Shown in pieces: positions 40,288-48,997 of a stretch of DNA of 64,000 nt. The position numbers were made by a program, and so were the translations under genes. Origin of the DNA: Flavobacterium amnicola (GTDB lineage: Bacteria; Bacteroidota; Bacteroidia; Flavobacteriales; Flavobacteriaceae). Position 1 is the first letter of the stretch. Each line of letters opens with the position of its first letter. The stretch is taken from NCBI RefSeq assembly GCF_004122165.1, contig NZ_SBKO01000001.1:682001-746000 (forward strand), given 5' to 3'. The notes beneath the pieces were generated by a model that worked only from the letters and a program-made list of their open reading frames with translations, made no database searches and was not told where the DNA came from.

Positions 40288-42159
40288 ATGTTTTTAGATA
40301 AATACGATGTCATTGTGGTGGGTGCAGGTCATGCTGGTTGTGAGGCTGCTGCTGCTGCTGCCAATTTAGGAAGTAAAACTTTGTTGGTAACGATGAGTTT
40401 GCAAAACATCGCACAGATGTCTTGTAATCCTGCCATGGGAGGAATTGCAAAAGGGCAAATAGTGCGTGAAATTGATGCGCTGGGTGGTTACTCTGGAATT
40501 GTTTCCGATAAAACGGCGATTCAGTTTAAGATGTTGAATAAATCGAAAGGGCCTGCCATGTGGTCACCACGTGTGCAATCCGATCGTATGCGTTTTTCTG
40601 AAGAATGGCGCTTGATGTTGGAGCAAACGCCAAATCTTGATTTTTATCAAGAAATGGCAGCGGGTATTATTGCAGAAGACGGAAAAGTGGTCGGAATTAA
40701 AACGGCACTCGGATTGTCGATTTATGCGAAAACGATTGTATTGACCAACGGTACTTTCTTAAATGGACTGATTCATATTGGAGACAAACAATTTGGGGGT
40801 GGTCGTGCAGGTGAAAGTGCTTCGTATGGAATTACCGAAGATTTGGTGCAATTAGGATTTCAATCCGGCAGAATGAAAACGGGTACTCCTCCTCGTGTGG
40901 ATGGACGCTCCTTAGATTATTCTAAAATGCGCGTGGAACCTGGCGATGAAAATCCTTCCAAATTTTCGTATTCTAATATTACAAAACCCTTGGCGGTGCA
41001 AAGAGATTGTCATATGACCTATACTTCTCCTTTGGTGCATGATTTACTGCGTGAAGGTTTTGAGCGTTCTCCTATGTTTAATGGAAGAATCAAATCACTC
41101 GGACCAAGATATTGTCCATCAATTGAAGATAAAATTAATCGATTTGCCGATAAAGACCGTCATCAGCTTTTTGTTGAGCCTGAAGGTTGGAATACTTGTG
41201 AAGTGTATGTGAATGGATTTTCGACCTCACTTCCAGAAGATGTTCAGTTCAAAGCGCTGCGTTCGGTGGAAGGATTTGAAAACGTAAAATTTTTTAGAGC
41301 AGGTTATGCCATTGAATACGATTACTTCCCTCCTACGCAATTAAAACACACTTTGGAAACCAAGTTGATTTCAGGTTTGTATTTTGCTGGACAAATTAAT
41401 GGAACTACCGGATACGAAGAAGCCGCCTCTCAAGGATTAATGGCAGGAATTAATGCCGCCTTAAAAGCACAAGAGCGTGATGAATTTACATTAAAACGTG
41501 ATGAAGCCTATATTGGCGTGTTAATTGATGACTTAATTACCAAAGGAACTGAAGAGCCGTATCGTATGTTTACCTCTCGTGCCGAATATAGAACCTTGTT
41601 GCGTCAGGACAATGCCGATTACCGTTTAACGCCCATGTCCCATAAAATTGGTTTAGCTTCCGATGATCGTTTACGCCGTATGGAGGAAAAATTTGATAAA
41701 GCTGATAAAATGGTGACGTTCTTTAAAGAAACGTCGGTTTCCATTGCCGAGGCCAATCCAATTTTAGAAGCCAAAGAAAGTTCTACGATTACGCAAGGCG
41801 ATAAAATGTTTAAAATATTTTCACGTCCGCAGATTGAAATGGAAGATATGATGCGATTTGAAAAAGTGGTCGAGTATACCCAAGAAAATAATTTGGATAC
41901 CGAAATGTTAGAACAAGCCGAAATTCAAGTCAAATATTCAGGCTATATTGAAAAGGAACGTACTAATGCCGAAAAATTGCACAGACTCGAAAACATCAAA
42001 ATTCCGGACAATTTCAATTATGATGCTTTAAAGTCGTTGTCTTATGAAGCCCGTGAAAAACTGAAAAAGATTCGTCCGGTGACGATTTCACAAGCCTCTC
42101 GTATCAGTGGTGTTTCTCCAAGTGATATTTCAGTGCTATTGGTTTTTATGGGAAGATAA
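40288..42159 (+). CDS. mnmG: tRNA uridine-5-carboxymethylaminomethyl(34) synthesis enzyme MnmG (GidA)
   Basis: FAD-dependent enzyme that, with MnmE, modifies wobble uridine of certain tRNAs. 623 residues, full length. The FAD-binding N-terminus YDVIVVGAGHAGCEAAAAAA is followed by MSCNPAMGGIAKGQIVREIDALGG, GTFLNGLIHIG, SGRMKTGTPPRVDGRSLD, the C-terminal FTSRAEYRTLLRQDNADYRLT and EREKLKKIRPVTISQASRISGVSPSDISVLLV-like end (here AREKLKKIRP...). It is flanked by parS sites on both sides. mnmG/gidA is a classical origin-proximal gene in many bacteria. Confidence 0.97.
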   Translation: MFLDKYDVIVVGAGHAGCEAAAAAANLGSKTLLVTMSLQNIAQMSCNPAMGGIAKGQIVREIDALGGYSGIVSDKTAIQFKMLNKSKGPAMWSPRVQSDRMRFSEEWRLMLEQTPNLDFYQEMAAGIIAEDGKVVGIKTALGLSIYAKTIVLTNGTFLNGLIHIGDKQFGGGRAGESASYGITEDLVQLGFQSGRMKTGTPPRVDGRSLDYSKMRVEPGDENPSKFSYSNITKPLAVQRDCHMTYTSPLVHDLLREGFERSPMFNGRIKSLGPRYCPSIEDKINRFADKDRHQLFVEPEGWNTCEVYVNGFSTSLPEDVQFKALRSVEGFENVKFFRAGYAIEYDYFPPTQLKHTLETKLISGLYFAGQINGTTGYEEAASQGLMAGINAALKAQERDEFTLKRDEAYIGVLIDDLITKGTEEPYRMFTSRAEYRTLLRQDNADYRLTPMSHKIGLASDDRLRRMEEKFDKADKMVTFFKETSVSIAEANPILEAKESSTITQGDKMFKIFSRPQIEMEDMMRFEKVVEYTQENNLDTEMLEQAEIQVKYSGYIEKERTNAEKLHRLENIKIPDNFNYDALKSLSYEAREKLKKIRPVTISQASRISGVSPSDISVLLVFMGR

Positions 42160-42162
42160 ATT

Positions 42163-42178
42163 TGTTCCACGTGAAACG
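42163..42178. promoter_or_regulatory. parS-like site (14/16), downstream of mnmG
   Basis: TGTTCCACGTGAAACG differs from consensus at two positions and lies 3 bases after the mnmG stop codon. Confidence 0.75.
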
Positions 42179-42224
42179 AAATTAAATAAGCTCTTTAAGA
42201 GTAAATGTTTATAATCAATAAAAA

Positions 42225-43073
42225 ATGAATTTTTCAAATCAAAACGTTTATATCAAAGTCAAAGATCATTCGGTTTCCAAAGAAAATTTCGAATTGTTAT
42301 TAGACGAAGAATTGCAATTATTAAAAACCTATCCGCAACCCGAATTGTCGGTTTTGGGCAAATACTACGAAAGTGAGGATTACATTTCGCATACCGATGC
42401 CAAGCGTTCTTTGTTCGAAAAAATCTACCACTTGGTTAAATCCTACTCCTTGAAAAAGAAAGTAGGCATTATTAATTCGTATCATGCTAACAAAGGAAGC
42501 CTATTGGATATCGGTGCGGGAACAGGTGACTTTTTAGTGACTGCAAAAGCACAAGGATGGGACACTACAGGAATAGAACCGAATGTAAATGCTAAAAATT
42601 TAGCGATTTCTAAAGGAATTTCCTTTCAAAATAGTATTGAAAGCATTGAAAATGAGCAATTTGACGTCATTACCATGTGGCATGTAATGGAACACGTGCC
42701 GGATGTTACACACCAAATCAAAGAATTAAAGCGTTTGTTAAAGCCCAACGGAACGATTATTATTGCGGTACCCAATTATAAATCTTTCGATGCCCAACAT
42801 TACGGAATATTTTGGGCTGCTTATGATGTCCCAAGGCACTTGTGGCATTTTTCTAAAACAGCCATGGAAAAATTGGTTTCACGTGAAAATATGAAGTTGG
42901 TAAAAACACTTCCAATGATTTTTGATAGTTTTTATGTTTCCCTTCTATCGGAAAAATACAAAACAGGAAAAATGAATTTTTTCAACGCCTTTTGGATCGG
43001 TTTTCGTTCTAATTTAAAAGCAAGCACTTCGAAAGAATACTCCTCGCACATTTATGTGATAAAAAACCACTAA
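42225..43073 (+). CDS. Class I SAM-dependent methyltransferase
   Basis: 282 residues, cytoplasmic. S-adenosylmethionine motif I is GSLLDIGAGTGDFLVTAKAQG (about 92-112), with GIEPNVNAK for the acidic ribose-binding residue, and the later DVITMWHVMEHVPD and LKRLLKPNGTIIIAVPNY. This is the methyltransf_11/23 pattern often found in lipid or glycan modification. The substrate is unknown. The gene contains a degenerate parS-like sequence at 42875-42890 and ends at a terminator. Confidence 0.9.
   Translation: MNFSNQNVYIKVKDHSVSKENFELLLDEELQLLKTYPQPELSVLGKYYESEDYISHTDAKRSLFEKIYHLVKSYSLKKKVGIINSYHANKGSLLDIGAGTGDFLVTAKAQGWDTTGIEPNVNAKNLAISKGISFQNSIESIENEQFDVITMWHVMEHVPDVTHQIKELKRLLKPNGTIIIAVPNYKSFDAQHYGIFWAAYDVPRHLWHFSKTAMEKLVSRENMKLVKTLPMIFDSFYVSLLSEKYKTGKMNFFNAFWIGFRSNLKASTSKEYSSHIYVIKNH
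42875..42890. promoter_or_regulatory. Degenerate parS-like sequence (13/16) in the methyltransferase gene
   Basis: GGTTTCACGTGAAAAT keeps the central TTTCACGTGAAA. It encodes part of LVSRENM. It may be a weak ParB site. Confidence 0.4.
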
Positions 43074-43082
43074 AACTTATTT

Positions 43083-43107
43083 TAAAGCGCTTTTAAGCGC
43101 TTTTTTC
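43083..43107 (+). terminator. Intrinsic terminator of the methyltransferase gene
   Basis: AAAGCGC (43084-43090) pairs with GCGCTTT (43097-43103), followed by TTT, 10 bases after the stop codon. Confidence 0.8.
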
Positions 43108-43232
43108 TTTTAAAACAACAAAACACCTTATTTGATTTTGTTGTTGAATTAAATCAAACCTATTAAACCCATTTTTAATCGAAAAATATTATAAAAATTC
43201 AATAACTATAAGGTTTATTGATTCTTTGATTT

Positions 43233-43370
43233 AGCCACAAATTCACGAATAGTTTTGAATTTGATGAAAAAATTTTGAAGAATTTTTTCATTTCAAGAAT
43301 TGTTAAATCATTCTATATTTTTTTTGAGATGGTGAAAATCTATTTTAAAAATATTCGTGAATTCGTAGCT
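43233..43370. repeat. 138-bp element with imperfect 19-bp terminal inverted repeats
   Basis: 43233-43251 (AGCCACAAATTCACGAATA) is the inverse of 43352-43370 with two mismatches. Inside is a second hairpin, 43265-43274 with 43281-43290. The ATTCACGAATT type of end is, from memory, a common dispersed intergenic repeat in Flavobacterium. It occupies most of the 354-base gap before the OmpH gene; the rest is AT-rich. Confidence 0.6.
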
Positions 43371-43427
43371 TACCAAATAAAATTTCTATTTTTACCAAAA
43401 TTTAAAAAATTAAACCAAAAAATAACA

Positions 43428-43994
43428 ATGAAAAAAATTGTAGTATTAGCAGCTGTCGCTATTTCAGCAATCGCTTGTAACAAAACAACTGATGTTAAAG
43501 AATTCAAGACTGCTTATATCGACACCGTTAAAATGATGGAAGAATATAACGAAGCCAAAGAATTAAATGAAAAATTTAAGACGAAAGGTGAAGTAAAAGG
43601 GAGAGAACTTGAGGTAGAAGCTAAAAAATTGCAAATAGAAAAAGAAAATTTCCAGAAAAATGCCATGGCTAAAGGACAAGCTTGGGCACAGCAAAAATAT
43701 GCCGAACTACAACAAAGAGATCAGCAATTAGGGTACGCACAACAAGCAATCATGGAACAATTACAAGCTGAAGGTGGTAAAGAGCGTGATTCTATCGTAA
43801 AACAAGTACGTGAATTCATTAAAAGTTACGGTAAAGAAAAGGGGTATGATTATGTGTATGGTACTGGAGATGCAGCAACTGTTTTATATGCTAAAGATTC
43901 GTATGATATCACAAAAGACGTAATCAAAGCTTTGAATGATAAATACGCAGCTAAAGCAAAACCAGCGGAAGCGAAAAAAGAAGAAAAGAAATAA
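43428..43994 (+). CDS. OmpH/Skp-family periplasmic chaperone-like lipoprotein
   Basis: 188 residues from MKKIVVLAAVAISAIACNK, with a lipobox ending at Cys17; the frame is open upstream through the 138-bp repeat but that part is not protein-like. The mature protein is FKTAYIDTVKMMEEYNEAKELNEKFKTKGE, then a long charged coiled coil, then YVYGTGDAATVLYAKDSYDITKDVIKALN, the OmpH/Skp pattern. Skp-type proteins hold unfolded outer-membrane proteins in the periplasm. The Lys/Ala/Glu-rich tail (AKAKPAEAKKEEKK) is variable. Confidence 0.88.
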   Translation: MKKIVVLAAVAISAIACNKTTDVKEFKTAYIDTVKMMEEYNEAKELNEKFKTKGEVKGRELEVEAKKLQIEKENFQKNAMAKGQAWAQQKYAELQQRDQQLGYAQQAIMEQLQAEGGKERDSIVKQVREFIKSYGKEKGYDYVYGTGDAATVLYAKDSYDITKDVIKALNDKYAAKAKPAEAKKEEKK

Positions 43995-44015
43995 TATTTC
44001 AAATCATTGAATATT

Positions 44016-44052
44016 AAAAGCCTTCATTCCTTGCGATTGAAGGCTTTTTTTT
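44016..44052 (+). terminator. Intrinsic terminator of the OmpH gene
   Basis: An 11-bp stem (44016-44026 with 44038-44048), 11-base loop, followed by TTTT. Confidence 0.88.
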
Positions 44053-44056
44053 GGAG

Positions 44057-44157
44057 CTATTCCCGCTTTACGCAGTATCTTTTTCACGTGTTCTCCATAC
44101 TCGCTTTGTAAGCGAACTCGAACTGCCGTGAAAAAGGATACTTGCTTCAATCGGGGC
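44057..44157. repeat. REP-like interspersed palindrome
   Basis: A composite hairpin. Outer arms are GTATCTTTTTCACG (44075-44088) and CGTGAAAAAGGATAC (44127-44141); the inner hairpin is TCGCTT (44101-44106) with AAGCGA (44110-44115). It is framed by CTATTCCCGC on the left and CGGGGCTA on the right. I recall near-identical palindromes scattered between genes in Flavobacterium. The following bases 44185-44230 (CTGTGTTATCTGCTACATCC) look like another dispersed motif. Confidence 0.65.
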
Positions 44158-44294
44158 TAAAACACGCAGTATGTCATTCGGATTGACAAAATCCCTGAAA
44201 ATCTGTGTTATCTGCTACATCCGCGTTCCATTTTCAACAGAACCGGGTTTCATTTCAAAATTTTCAATATTTTAGCTACATATTTAAACGCCAA

Positions 44295-46568
44295 ATGGAA
44301 AACCTATCACAAGACGCCAAGTACACTTTACAATTTATCAATCAAACGCAGCGGAACATCTTCCTTACCGGAAAAGCCGGTACCGGTAAAACAACATTGT
44401 TACGGGAAATTATCAAAACGACCCACAAAAATGTGGTGGTGGTAGCACCTACAGGAATCGCCGCCTTAAATGCGGGTGGAGTAACAATTCATTCCATGTT
44501 TCAGTTACCTTTCGCTGGATTCATTCCCGACCATTCCACCCCACAATTTTCCGATTTTGTTAAGTTAGAAACCAAACAAACTTTAGCCAGACACTTCAAA
44601 ATGAGCGGTTTAAAAAAAGCGGTCATCCGAAACATGGAACTGCTTATTATTGATGAAGTCAGTATGCTTCGTGCCGATGTGTTAGATGCCATCGATTTTA
44701 TGATGCAATCGGTTCGCAAAAAGAAAATAGCTTTTGGCGGCGTTCAAGTCTTGTTTATTGGCGATTTAATGCAATTACCACCAGTAATTCGCGACGAAGA
44801 ATGGAAAATTTTGCGTCAATATTATTCTGGAAAGTTCTTTTTTCATTCGCATGTCATGCAGCTTAATCCGCCATTATATATAGAACTTTCGAAGATTTTT
44901 CGTCAAACAGACGACGTTTTTATTTCGGTATTGAACAACTTGCGTAACAATCAAATTACCCAAGAAGATCTCAAAACATTAAACCAATACGTCCAACCAA
45001 ATTTCGACCTCAAAGAAAATAAAGGTTATATCACTTTAACTACCCATAATGCTAAAGCCGACACGATTAACGCCAAAGCTTTGGAAGAATTAAACGGGAA
45101 ATTAGTTCAATATCGACCTGAAATCATTGGCGATTTTCCTGAAAAAATTTTTCCAGTCGAAGAAAATCTACAGCTAAAAGTAGGTGCACAAATCATGTTT
45201 GTCAAAAACGATTTGTCCTTGGAGAAACGTTTCTTTAATGGAAAAATGGGAATTATTAAATCACTTTCAGAAGAAGAAATCTTGGTTCATTTTCCAGAGG
45301 AGAATAAAAATATAATGGTTGATAAATACGAATGGCAAAACATTCGTTATTCTGTTAATCCGAATACGAAAGAAATTGAAGAAGAAGTCTTAGGAACATT
45401 TGTCCACTACCCTATTAAACTGGCTTGGGCGATTACTGTTCACAAAAGTCAGGGCTTAACATTCGACAAAGCAGCGCTCGATGTATCACAAGTTTTTCTT
45501 CCTGGACAAGCCTATGTAGCCTTGTCGCGTTTACGCTCGTTAGCAGGCTTGGTTTTACTTTCTCCGCTGCAAATGAATGGCATTTCGAATGATAGCGATG
45601 TGATGGATTATGCAGCCAACAAAGCCAACGAAGAAATTCTTGCACAATCGTTGCAATTGGAAACGCAAAAATTCTTGTTGGATTATTTAAAATCGACTTT
45701 CGACTGGAACGATTTAGCCCAAGAATGGCGCAACCATCAATTTAGTTATCATGAGAAAGGAGAAAATTCGATAAAATCAAAGCATTTTATTTGGGCCAAA
45801 AAGCAGACAGAAGTGATTTGGAATATGTTGGAACCCGCAAAAAAATTTACAATTCAGCTAGATAAACTGTTTTCAGCCGAAGCAATCGATTATGCTTTTG
45901 TGGAAGAAAGAATCAATGCCGCTTACTACTATTTTTTCACACCAATAGACAACCTGGTCGATGAAATTTTATGGAAATTAGAAGAAATTAAGCGCATTAA
46001 GAAAGGCAAAGCCTTTTTCGAAGAATTGTCTGTTTTGGAAGAACTGCAAATTAAAGCCGTTTTGCGACTGATGAAGGCTAAGTTGCTTGTTAAAACTATT
46101 GCGTCACGTGAAACAATTTCCAGAGAAAACCTGACTTCCGAAGATATTAAGAATTATAAAATCAGAAAGTTAGAAACCATTCAGAAACAATTCAAAGAAT
46201 TAAACATCTCTCTGATTGAAGATGACGCAAACATTGAGCGCTACACTAAAAAAATCAAAACCAAGAAAGAACCCAAAAAATCAACAGTGCAACTAACTTA
46301 CGAATTGTGGTTAGAAAAAAACACAATTAAAGAAATTGCAAGTATGCGAAAGCTTTCTGCGCAAACTATTGGAGGACATATAGCCAAGCTCATCGAGGAT
46401 GGAACCATTGCAATCTCGGCGGTTCTACCCGATGATAAAATCGAGGAATTAGCTCAAGCATTTAAAGGATACAAAGAAGAATCGCTGACCCCGTTGAAGG
46501 AAAAATCAGGAGACCAATTTACATGGGACGAATTGAAATGGTTTAAGGCTAGTTTGAATAGTGATTAA
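44295..46568 (+). CDS. Pif1-like superfamily 1 DNA helicase with C-terminal HTH domain
   Basis: 757 residues from MENLSQDAKYTLQFINQ, where family homology begins; the frame extends 30 codons upstream into a repeat region. Helicase motifs: I TGKAGTGKTTLL (25-36), Ia VVAPTGIAALNAGG, II LLIIDEVSML, III FGGVQVLFIGDLMQLPPV, V AWAITVHKSQGLTFDKA, VI AYVALSRLRSLAGLVLLS. These match Pif1/RecD2-type 5'-3' helicases. The C-terminus has YELWLEKNTIKEIASMRKLS with QTIGGHIAKLIEDG, a winged-helix (RQC/HTH_40-like) DNA-binding domain. A parS-like 14/16 sequence lies within the gene at 46100-46115. Confidence 0.92.
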   Translation: MENLSQDAKYTLQFINQTQRNIFLTGKAGTGKTTLLREIIKTTHKNVVVVAPTGIAALNAGGVTIHSMFQLPFAGFIPDHSTPQFSDFVKLETKQTLARHFKMSGLKKAVIRNMELLIIDEVSMLRADVLDAIDFMMQSVRKKKIAFGGVQVLFIGDLMQLPPVIRDEEWKILRQYYSGKFFFHSHVMQLNPPLYIELSKIFRQTDDVFISVLNNLRNNQITQEDLKTLNQYVQPNFDLKENKGYITLTTHNAKADTINAKALEELNGKLVQYRPEIIGDFPEKIFPVEENLQLKVGAQIMFVKNDLSLEKRFFNGKMGIIKSLSEEEILVHFPEENKNIMVDKYEWQNIRYSVNPNTKEIEEEVLGTFVHYPIKLAWAITVHKSQGLTFDKAALDVSQVFLPGQAYVALSRLRSLAGLVLLSPLQMNGISNDSDVMDYAANKANEEILAQSLQLETQKFLLDYLKSTFDWNDLAQEWRNHQFSYHEKGENSIKSKHFIWAKKQTEVIWNMLEPAKKFTIQLDKLFSAEAIDYAFVEERINAAYYYFFTPIDNLVDEILWKLEEIKRIKKGKAFFEELSVLEELQIKAVLRLMKAKLLVKTIASRETISRENLTSEDIKNYKIRKLETIQKQFKELNISLIEDDANIERYTKKIKTKKEPKKSTVQLTYELWLEKNTIKEIASMRKLSAQTIGGHIAKLIEDGTIAISAVLPDDKIEELAQAFKGYKEESLTPLKEKSGDQFTWDELKWFKASLNSD
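46100..46115. promoter_or_regulatory. Degenerate parS-like sequence (14/16) in the helicase gene
   Basis: TGCGTCACGTGAAACA differs from parS at positions 3 and 4. It encodes part of ASRETIS. Confidence 0.5.
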
Positions 46569-46594
46569 CCACAAAAACAGTCTTAACATTATAT

Positions 46595-46978
46595 TTATTG
46601 CAACAAATATACACCAAGTACAGCCGTAATAAAATAAATAGCGATTGTTCGGGCTCCGTCATAGTCTTTGGCAAGACGTTGTCCAAAAAGCAGCATTAAT
46701 AAGGTTACACAGGAAACAACAGCTCCGTATTTTCCAAAAGTGGTGCCGCCACTTATCGACATTTCAATCATGCCTACGATACTCAGTAAGCCAGCGATTA
46801 ATTCGAAAACCATTACTGTTTTTAGCGCTAATTCCACTTTTCCATCGAAAAAGGTACCCGCAAAATGCTCTTTCAACCAGCTTACATTACCTTGAAAATC
46901 AGTAAATTTATCATATCCTGATTGTAAAAAAGTAATTGCTAAAAAAAGCAATATCATTAATCCTGCTAAATTGTCCAT
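46595..46978 (-). CDS. DoxX-family membrane protein
   Basis: 127 residues with four hydrophobic segments: MILLFLAITFLQSGYDKFTDF, KTVMVFELIAGLLSIVGMI, GAVVSCVTLLMLLFGQRL, TIAIYFITAVLGVYL. This is the DoxX/DoxD-like pattern with the early FL.sGydKf motif. Function is not established in Bacteroidota. It starts 5 bases after the holB stop, so both are in one operon. Confidence 0.75.
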   Translation of the reverse strand: MDNLAGLMILLFLAITFLQSGYDKFTDFQGNVSWLKEHFAGTFFDGKVELALKTVMVFELIAGLLSIVGMIEMSISGGTTFGKYGAVVSCVTLLMLLFGQRLAKDYDGARTIAIYFITAVLGVYLLQ

Positions 46979-46983
46979 AGTGT

Positions 46984-48132
46984 TTAGTTTTTATGTATTA
47001 ATCGCGTTAGTTTTATTGATAAATCGGTTAAAATAATCTTGGCATTTCCGTTGCGTTCGATATGGTAAATGGCATCCGATAGTTCTTTGTAAATCTCAGA
47101 AATATTATTTCCAGTAATGAACGGCGCAAACTTATCAAAATTAAATCCTGCAATAGAAGATTCAAAATACACCATTTTTTCCGCTTGATAATTTTGCAAC
47201 AGGGCCTGACGAAACATTTCAATACAAAAATGCAAAAATTTCTTTTGGGTTTCACGCCCTAAACTAGCAATTTGCTCGCTCCAGCCAATCAAATCTTGAA
47301 TGGCAGCCGCATTTCCTTTGGCCCTAAAAGCAGCCCGCACCCAAGTTACAAACCATTCTTCAAAAGGAGCATCTTCATTAATTTCATGGCAAAGTTGTAC
47401 CGCTTTGTTATAATTTCCTTGGGCTTTGTGTGCAATTTTTAACGCTTTTTTACCCTCGACATTTTCATAATTAACCAGATGCGAAGCGATTGCATCTTCA
47501 CATAATCCAGCAAAATGGATGACTTGACAACGCGAGCGAATGGTTTGGATAATATCTTCTTCGTTTTCGGTAATTAAAATAAAAACAGTTTTATCGGTGG
47601 GCTCTTCTAAAAGTTTTAATAATTTGTTGGAAGCTGCGATATTCATTTTGTCGGCCATCCAAACAATCATGATTTTATACCCTCCTTCATAGGATTTTAA
47701 CGCCAGCGATTTTAAAATTTCGGAGGCATCCTCTACCCTAATTTCGCCTTGTTTGTTTCCTACGCCTAACTTTTCATACCAATCAAAAAGACTTCCATAC
47801 GGTTTTTGTTGTAAAAATTCGCGCCAAATCGGCAAGAAATCCAAGCTTTTCGGTTTCGATTTTACATCTTCAGTGGTCACGGTTGGATACACAAAATGCA
47901 AATCAGGATGCGAAAAATTTCCAAATTTTAAATTACAGGATTCATTTCCGCCTTGATTTTCAGCTCCTGTATTGGCACACAAAACATATTGTGCATAGGC
48001 AATCGCTGTAAGCAGCACACCCGTTCCTTCCGCTCCAACAAACAATTGGGCATGCGGAATTCTACCATGCGAAGCACTGGTAATTAGGTGATTTTTGATA
48101 TGTTCTTGGCCAACAATTTCTTTAAAAAGCAT
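46984..48132 (-). CDS. holB: DNA polymerase III delta-prime subunit (clamp loader)
   Basis: 382 residues from MLFKEIVGQEHIKNHLITSASHGRIPHAQLF, the canonical beginning of the family; an upstream ATG would add 21 residues. The AAA+ Walker A region is degenerate (VGAEGTGVLLTAIAYAQ, no GKT), as expected for the non-hydrolysing delta-prime. Other blocks are EIRVEDASEILKSLALKSYEGGYKIMIVWMADKMNIAASNKLLKLLEEPTDKTVFILITENEEDIIQTIRSRCQ, split here only by description: sensor 1 and the SRC motif are both present. It loads the sliding clamp together with HolA and DnaX. Confidence 0.94.
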   Translation of the reverse strand: MLFKEIVGQEHIKNHLITSASHGRIPHAQLFVGAEGTGVLLTAIAYAQYVLCANTGAENQGGNESCNLKFGNFSHPDLHFVYPTVTTEDVKSKPKSLDFLPIWREFLQQKPYGSLFDWYEKLGVGNKQGEIRVEDASEILKSLALKSYEGGYKIMIVWMADKMNIAASNKLLKLLEEPTDKTVFILITENEEDIIQTIRSRCQVIHFAGLCEDAIASHLVNYENVEGKKALKIAHKAQGNYNKAVQLCHEINEDAPFEEWFVTWVRAAFRAKGNAAAIQDLIGWSEQIASLGRETQKKFLHFCIEMFRQALLQNYQAEKMVYFESSIAGFNFDKFAPFITGNNISEIYKELSDAIYHIERNGNAKIILTDLSIKLTRLIHKN

Positions 48133-48437
48133 AAAACAAATGTAGTTTAGTTGAGTTTTAAAACAAAAAGAAATTGTTTTTTTTGAAAAAGACACGTAAA
48201 AACTTGAAAATATATCACAAAAACAGATGGTTGTGTAATAATTTTTATATTTTTGCGCTCCAAACTGAATGCTATAAGTTATAAAAACTGTCTGTATTTA
48301 CAGTGTGTTTTCACATATTTTTAACGTAAAATAATTTTTGGCACGCTTTTGGTATGATTGTTTAGAAATGAAATGCATTAATTTTTACAACTTTAATTTT
48401 GATTTAACAAGAAGGAATAAAAAAAGTTTTCAAAAAC

Positions 48438-48467
48438 TTGTTAATTCATTTTAAAAGTATATTTTTG
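48438..48467 (+). promoter_or_regulatory. Promoter TTG-N19-TATTTTTG of the gliding gene cluster
   Basis: TTG (48438-48440) and -7 TATTTTTG (48460-48467) with 19-base spacing; the start codon is at 48505. A second -7 match, TATTTTTG at 48248-48255, lies upstream with a less well placed TTG (48231-48233). The 372-base gap 48133-48504 holds otherwise only AT-rich sequence and a small hairpin (ACTGT...ACAGT near 48286-48303). Confidence 0.65.
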
Positions 48468-48504
48468 AACAATTAGACTTTAATAACTAAAATTACGATT
48501 AACC

Positions 48505-48942
48505 ATGAAAAAAATTATCTTTTTAAGCCTATTTATGCTTTTTGCAGTAGGAAATATGAATGCTCAAGCTAAAAAGCCAATAAGTATAATAAATACAAGT
48601 GGGGCAGCATTGAAAAAATTTCACGAAAAAAGTGAACTTGACGGCATGCAAAAAGGAGCGCTTTTAGAATTATATATTGAGCGTATTAAAGTATTAGTAA
48701 ATACATTACCGTATATCGCTTTAACAAATAAGCCAGGGGTAACTATGGCAGATGTTGGGGTGCCAGACAATGCAGAGAATAACAAATCGTTATTAGCGCA
48801 ACAAGCAAACACGACAACATTTTTAAATTCAACAGTTGATTTTCAACGTTTAATGACGCCGTATGCCGATAAAGGAAACTTAATTTCTTCTATTTTATAC
48901 TACGAAAATATGTTGCGAGAATTAAATCAGCTTAATGAATAG
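48505..48942 (+). CDS. Small secreted protein at the head of the gliding cluster
   Basis: 145 residues; signal peptide MKKIIFLSLFMLFAVGNMNAQ. The mature part is mostly helical (LKKFHEKSELDGMQKGALLELYIERIKVLVNTLPYIAL) and has no Cys. No family is recognised. It is the first gene after a good promoter and lies 55 bases before the next gene on the same strand. By position it might correspond to a small gene of the Flavobacterium johnsoniae remFG-sprCDBF operon, but I cannot verify this from sequence. Confidence 0.7.
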   Translation: MKKIIFLSLFMLFAVGNMNAQAKKPISIINTSGAALKKFHEKSELDGMQKGALLELYIERIKVLVNTLPYIALTNKPGVTMADVGVPDNAENNKSLLAQQANTTTFLNSTVDFQRLMTPYADKGNLISSILYYENMLRELNQLNE

Positions 48943-48997
48943 TAATTAATTAAATATTTTTTATTATTTTAGTTCCAAATTTCTAATACATGTCCCC

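Noticed and set aside
44085..44090. CACGTG core near 44085 as another parS
   Set aside because: Flanks (TTTTCACGTGTTCTCC) match poorly; it belongs to the REP-like hairpin.
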